From Solirubrobacter phytolaccae (GTDB taxonomy: Bacteria > Actinomycetota > Thermoleophilia > Solirubrobacterales > Solirubrobacteraceae), in NCBI RefSeq assembly GCF_027587195.1, contig NZ_JAPDDP010000024.1:1-64000 (forward strand): 64,000 nt of DNA. Direction: 5' to 3'. Shown here one piece after another: positions 24,601 to 30,600 of the stretch; the first letter of the stretch is position 1; every line of letters begins with the position of its first letter. A program made the position numbers and the translations under genes. The notes under the pieces were generated by a model, which was not told where the DNA came from, ran no database searches, and saw only the letters and a program-made list of their open reading frames with translations.

Positions 24601-27600
24601 CACCGACGAGATCGTCGAGACCGGCAAGGACTTCGGCCTCTACGGCAACCTGCTCGTGATCGGCAGCTACAACGCCGGCACGGGCGCGTTCTCCGGCGCG
24701 ACCGCCGAGGACATCTCGATGTTCGAGCGCGCGACGCTGACCGGCTCGCGCGGCGGCGAGGCCAACACCTTCCTGGCCGGCAGCGCGACCGGCACGGTGC
24801 GCGTCAACGGCAGCGACATCACGGGCGTGCTCGCCTGGCGCGGGCTCGCGACGCTCAACGGCCGCAACGGCAGCGACACGTACGTGATCGAGACGGCCGG
24901 CGTCCGCGGCGGCACCGTGAACATCGTCGAGAGCGCGGGCGCGACCGGCACCGACACCGTGACCATCAACGCCACGGACGGGCGCGAGTTCGGCCGCATC
25001 GACCTCGGGCCGCAGCTGCTCGACGCCGACGCGAGCGATCCGGACACGGTCGGCAACGTCTTCGTGGCCAGCACCCAGATCCGGCTCGACGATGGCAACG
25101 CGACGCCGGCGACGATCAACGTCGCCAACACGGTCAGCTCCGCCGCGGTCAACTTCAAGGGCGGCAACGACACGCTGGCCGTCCGCGGCCTGAACCTGGC
25201 GCTCACCGTCGACCTCGGCCTCGGCGACGACGTCGTGCTCGCCGGCTCGCGGGCCGTCGAGCTCGAGGGCTCCAACGAGGGCGGCACGCTCGACAACTTC
25301 CTCGCCCGCCTGACGCTGCAGGGCGGGGGCGGTCGCGACACGCTGCGCGCCGACGACTCGGCCGACACGTCCAACAACACGGGCACGCTGACCGCCACGC
25401 TGCTGAGCGGCCTCGACACGCAGGGCATCGAATACCTCGCGTTCGAGGAGCTCGCGCTGGCGCTCGGCTCGGGCAACGACACCTTCACGGTCACGAGCAC
25501 GGTGGCCGGCCCGAACACGATCTCCACCGGCGCGGGCAACGACACCGTCACGGTGCTCACGACGGCCGGCACGCTCGACCTGTCCACGGGCGACGGCAAC
25601 GACGCGGTCACGCTGCGCACGCTCGGCGGCGCGACCACGGTCGACACCGGCGCCGGCGACGACCTGGTGCGGGTCGGCTCGCTCACCAACGTGCTGAACG
25701 GCATCGCCTCCACGCTGGCGATCACCGGCGGCGGCGACCGCGACGAGCTCTACCTGACCGACGCGGGCGACACCGCCGCCAACACGGGCCGCCTGACCGC
25801 GAGCACGCTGACCGGCCTCGGCCTCGGCGGCACGCTCACCTACCTCGGCTTCGAGGCCTTCGAGCTGCTCCTCGGCTCGGGCGCCGACGTGCTCAACGTC
25901 GACTCCACGCACACCGGGACCACGCGCGTGGACCTCGGCGCCGGCGCCGACCGGGTCGACCTGGAGACGACGGGCGGCCTCACCCGGATCGAGGGCGGCG
26001 CGGGCACGGACACCTTCAACGTCAACCCGGTCATCGACGCGGTCAACGGCCTCGCGGCCAAGCTGACGCTCGACGGCGAGGGCGACGCGGACACCTACAA
26101 CGTCAACCTCTGGGGCGCCGGCGGCTCGGTCATCGACGTCGCCGACAGCGGCGCGTCCGCCGGCGACAACCTCAACCTCAACGGCACCGAGGTCGCCGAC
26201 CAGTTCCTGCTCCGCCGCGACCTCGTCGCGCTGCTGAACGCGGGTTCGCTGGTCGAGCGGATCGAGTACGACACCGCGATCGAGACGCTGTTCATCGACG
26301 CGCTCGGCGGCGACGACAAGTTCGCGCTCGACGACAACTCGTCCGTCACGACGATCGAGGGCGGCACCGGCAACGACCTCTTCCAGGTCGGCCAGCTGTT
26401 CGGCTCGATCATCTCCACCGAGCCGCCCGCGACGATCGACACGACGCGCGGCAAGCTCACGAACGGCATCAGCTTCGCCACCACCATCAAGGGCGAGGCC
26501 GGCAACGACACGTTCGGCATCTTCAACAACCAGGCCACGCTCGACGCGCAGGGCGGCGACGACGACGACACGTTCATCGTGCGCACGTTCACGACCGGCA
26601 CGACCGTCAACGGTGGCGGCGGCAACGACGTCATCAACTACGTCGGCAGCGCCCCGCTGAACATCGACGGCGGCACCGGCACCGACCGGCTGATCTTCTA
26701 CGGCACCGAGCTCGACGACAACTTCCTGCTGACGTCGACGACGATCTACGGCGGCGGCCGCGTCCTGAACTTCACGGGCCTCGAGCTGATCGAGCTCGAC
26801 ACGCTCGAGGGCGACGACATGGTCGTCGTCCACAGCACGGCCGCGGGCGTCACCACCCGCATCCGCACCGGGCTCGGCGGCGACCGCGTGGTCATCGGCG
26901 GCGACAACCCGACGGTCAACACCGGCTCCACGAGCCCGACGCTCCCGACGCCGGTCCACCAGGCGTCGCTGATCCGCGGCGCGCTGTTCATCGACGGTGG
27001 CCGCGGCGGCGTCGCCGAGCTCGACCTGCCGCTGGCGGTCGTGCTGCCCGGCGAGATCGCCACGCCGCCGCTCCCGGCCCCGCTGCCACCCGCGTCCGTG
27101 CCCGAGGAAGACCACGTGGACACGCTCGAGATCGACGACTCGGCCGGCCTGGGCGGCAACGGCGTGCTCACGCGCGACACGCTCAGCGGCCTCGGCATGG
27201 GCGCCGTGATCACCTACAACGACTTCGAGGCGCTGTACATCCAGCTCGGCAACGGCGTCGACACGTTCACGGTGGAGACGACGATCCTCGGCCGCACGGT
27301 CCTGCAGACCGGCGGCGGCGCGGACGTCGTGCGCGTGAAGACGATCGACGGCCTGACGACGGTCGCCACCGAGGGCGGCGACGACCGGATCACGGTCTCC
27401 AGCGACGCCGGCACGCTCAACCAGCTGCTCGCGCTGCTGACCCTCGACGGCGGCGCCGGCGACGACAGCGTCCGCCTCGACGACGCCGCCGAGACCACCG
27501 CGGAGACGGCGACGATCAACCCGACGACGGTCACGGGCCTCGGGATGGGCACCGGCACGCCGGCCGGCTTCGCGCAGCGGATCACGGTCACGGGCACGAC

Positions 27601-30600
27601 CTTCGTGCTCTACGTCGTGCTCGCCGACGGCACGTTCAAGACCACGCCCGCGCTGGCTGCCAGCGCCACCGCGGCGCAGATCCAGTCCGCGCTCTCGGCA
27701 ATCGTGAACCCGTACACCGGCTCGGCGTACCCGTTCACCGACAACGTGCGCGTCACCCGCCTGGGCAACGTGATCGAGGTCTACTTCCAGGGCCAGTACC
27801 GCACGCGCGGCGTCGCCTTCGCCGACGGCGCGACCGTGGAGCAGCGCAAGGCCGGCGTCGACTACTACGGCGTCGAGCACCTGGAGATCCTCACGGGCTC
27901 GGGCGCCGACGTGATCAACGTCAACGGCACCTCGGCGGCGACGACGATCAAGACCGCGGACGGCGACGACCGCGTCTACGTCTCCTCGCTCGCCGCCTTC
28001 GGCCTCACGGACCGCCCGGCCTACCTGCGCGGCGACCTGAACGCGCTCGCGGGCTCGCTGACGCTGGACCTCGGCGCCGGCCGCCACACGCTGATGATCA
28101 GCGACGAGGCCGCGACCGCCGGCGACACCGTGACGATCGACGCGGCGGCCGACGCGATCCGCATCGCCGGGCTCGCCACCGGCACGATCACGTACCGCAC
28201 CGACGGGACCTTCGCCGACGGCATCACGGTCTGGACCGGTTCGGGCGCCGACACGATCGCCATCAGCGCCACGCACCGCGCTCCGGGCGTGCGCACCGTC
28301 ACCTTCCTGAACACCGGCCTCGGCAACGACGTCGTCACCGTCGACCTGAAGGCCGGCGAGGACGACCTGCTCGTGCTGAACACGCAGGGCGGCGTCCACC
28401 ACGTGCTGCCGGCCGCGGGCGAGGTCGTGGGCGTCACGGTCGACGGCCTGTCCGTCCCGGCCGCCGCGTGGGTCGCCTACACCGGCAGCGTCGGCCTGCT
28501 CACCGCGCCGCAGCCGAGCTCGATCATCGCCGTCACGTGGCGCACGACCACGATCCGCGCCTACCGCCTCGGCGCCACCGGCGTGATCGCGACCGGCCTG
28601 GACCTCAAGTCCGGCGACGTCGTCACCGCAACCGTGAACGGCCTCGCGGTTTCCGTCCTGAGCATGGATGCGGTCAACAACACGGTCACGCTGGCCGGCG
28701 TCGACGGCGCGCTCGCCGTCCTGACCGTCGTGACCACCACGACGCAGACCTTCGGCGCGCCGCAGACGCCGCTGCAGTCCGACGACGACACCGTCCACGG
28801 TGAGACGTCCACGCTGCCGCTGATCGTCTTCGGCGGCCAGGGCGACGACAAGCTCCTCGGCGGCACCGGCGGCGACCTCCTGTTCGGCGACCGCGGCCGC
28901 GTGCTCGCCGGCGGCAACGTCCTCGGCACGGGCGGCCTCGGCGACGTGACCAACGGCCTGGACCAGCCGGTCGACACGCTCTACGGCGTGGACGCGTGGG
29001 TCGGCGGCAACGACACGATCGTCGCCCTCGACGCCGCCGACGTCATCGTCGGCGGCGCCGGCGCGGACACGATCGACGCCGGCGACGGCGCCAACGTCGT
29101 CTTCGGCGACAACGGCCGGATCGAGATCGGCAAGTCGATCACGACCACCGACGCCACGTTCGGCGCCGGCGACCACATCACCACGGGCGACGGCCGCGAC
29201 CTGATCTTCGGCGGCGCCGGCAACGACACGCTGATCGCGGGCGCCGGCGAGGACATCGTCCTCGGCGACCACGGCGTCGTCACGCTCGCCGCCGGCCTGC
29301 CGCGCTTCGTGCGCACGAGCGACTTCAACGACGGCGGCCGCGACCGGCTCGAGGGCAACGAGGGCGACGACATCCTGATCGGCGGCTCCGCGGGCGACTC
29401 GATCGACGGCGACGCCGGCAACGACCTCATCTTCGGCGACCAGGTCAGCCTCGACGGCCGCACGATCCTGGACCTCTACCACTCGGTCGCGTACGCCACC
29501 GCCGCCGTGCCCGCGGGCAAGGTCGCGAGCTACGGCGACGACTACGTGGCCGGCGGCGCGGGCGACGACCGGATCTTCGGCCAGCTCGGCAACGACGTGC
29601 TGCTCGGCGACGGCGCGCTCGAGGACCCGGCCGCGGGCGCGACGCGCATCCCCGGTGCCGGCGACCCGCTCGGCGCGCTCATCCTCAACCCGGCCGTCGA
29701 GCGCCAGACCGACGGCGACGACTGGATCGAGGGCGGCGGCGGCGACGACGTGCTGTTCGGCGGCCTGGGCAACGACAACCTGATCGGCGGCAGCTCGAAC
29801 CTCTACACGCTCGAGCGCCCGGACCAGCGTCCCGACGGCAGCGACTACCTGTTCGGCGGCGCCGGCACGCGCACCGCGGCCAACACGATCTCCGACGGCA
29901 TCGTCGACGCGGACGTGCTGGTCGGTGACAACGGGACCATCGCGGCCGACCGCTCCGTGACGCTGCTCGACGGCGCCGGCGCGGACGAGCTCCACGGCGA
30001 GGCCGACGGCGACCGCCTCTACGGCGGCGTCGGCAACGACCGCCTGTTCGGCGACGCGGGCACCGACTCGATCCTCGGCGGCGCCGGCCACGACTGGATC
30101 TCCGGCGGCACCGGCAACGACACGATCCTCGGCGAGGACGGCGACGACGTCGTCTTCGGCGGCCTCGGCGACGACCTGATCGACGGCGGCGCCGGCGACG
30201 ACGCGCTCTCCGGCGCCGAAGCGCTCGAGCTCGGCTACGCGGCCAACTTCTTCGACGGCGGCGTCTTCGACGTCGTCCGCAGCGACTACCTGGGGCCCTA
30301 CAACCCGGGTGGCCTGCTCCACTACGGCCTGCACGCGACGGGCGCGACGCTCGCCGGCTTCGGGCTCTTCGACGAGTCGCGTCCGTTCCAGCGCATCCTG
30401 GTCAACGGCGCCGACTTCTTCCTCAACCACGACGCGGCCAACGGCCCGAAGCTGCCGCTCGTCCCGAGCGACGGCGACGACCAGCTCGTCGGCGGCGTCG
30501 GCAACGACTGGCTGACGGGCGGCACGGGCCGCGACCAGCTCGCCGGCAACGACGGCGACGACGTGCTCAACGCGGACGACGACCTGACCACCGGCGGCGG

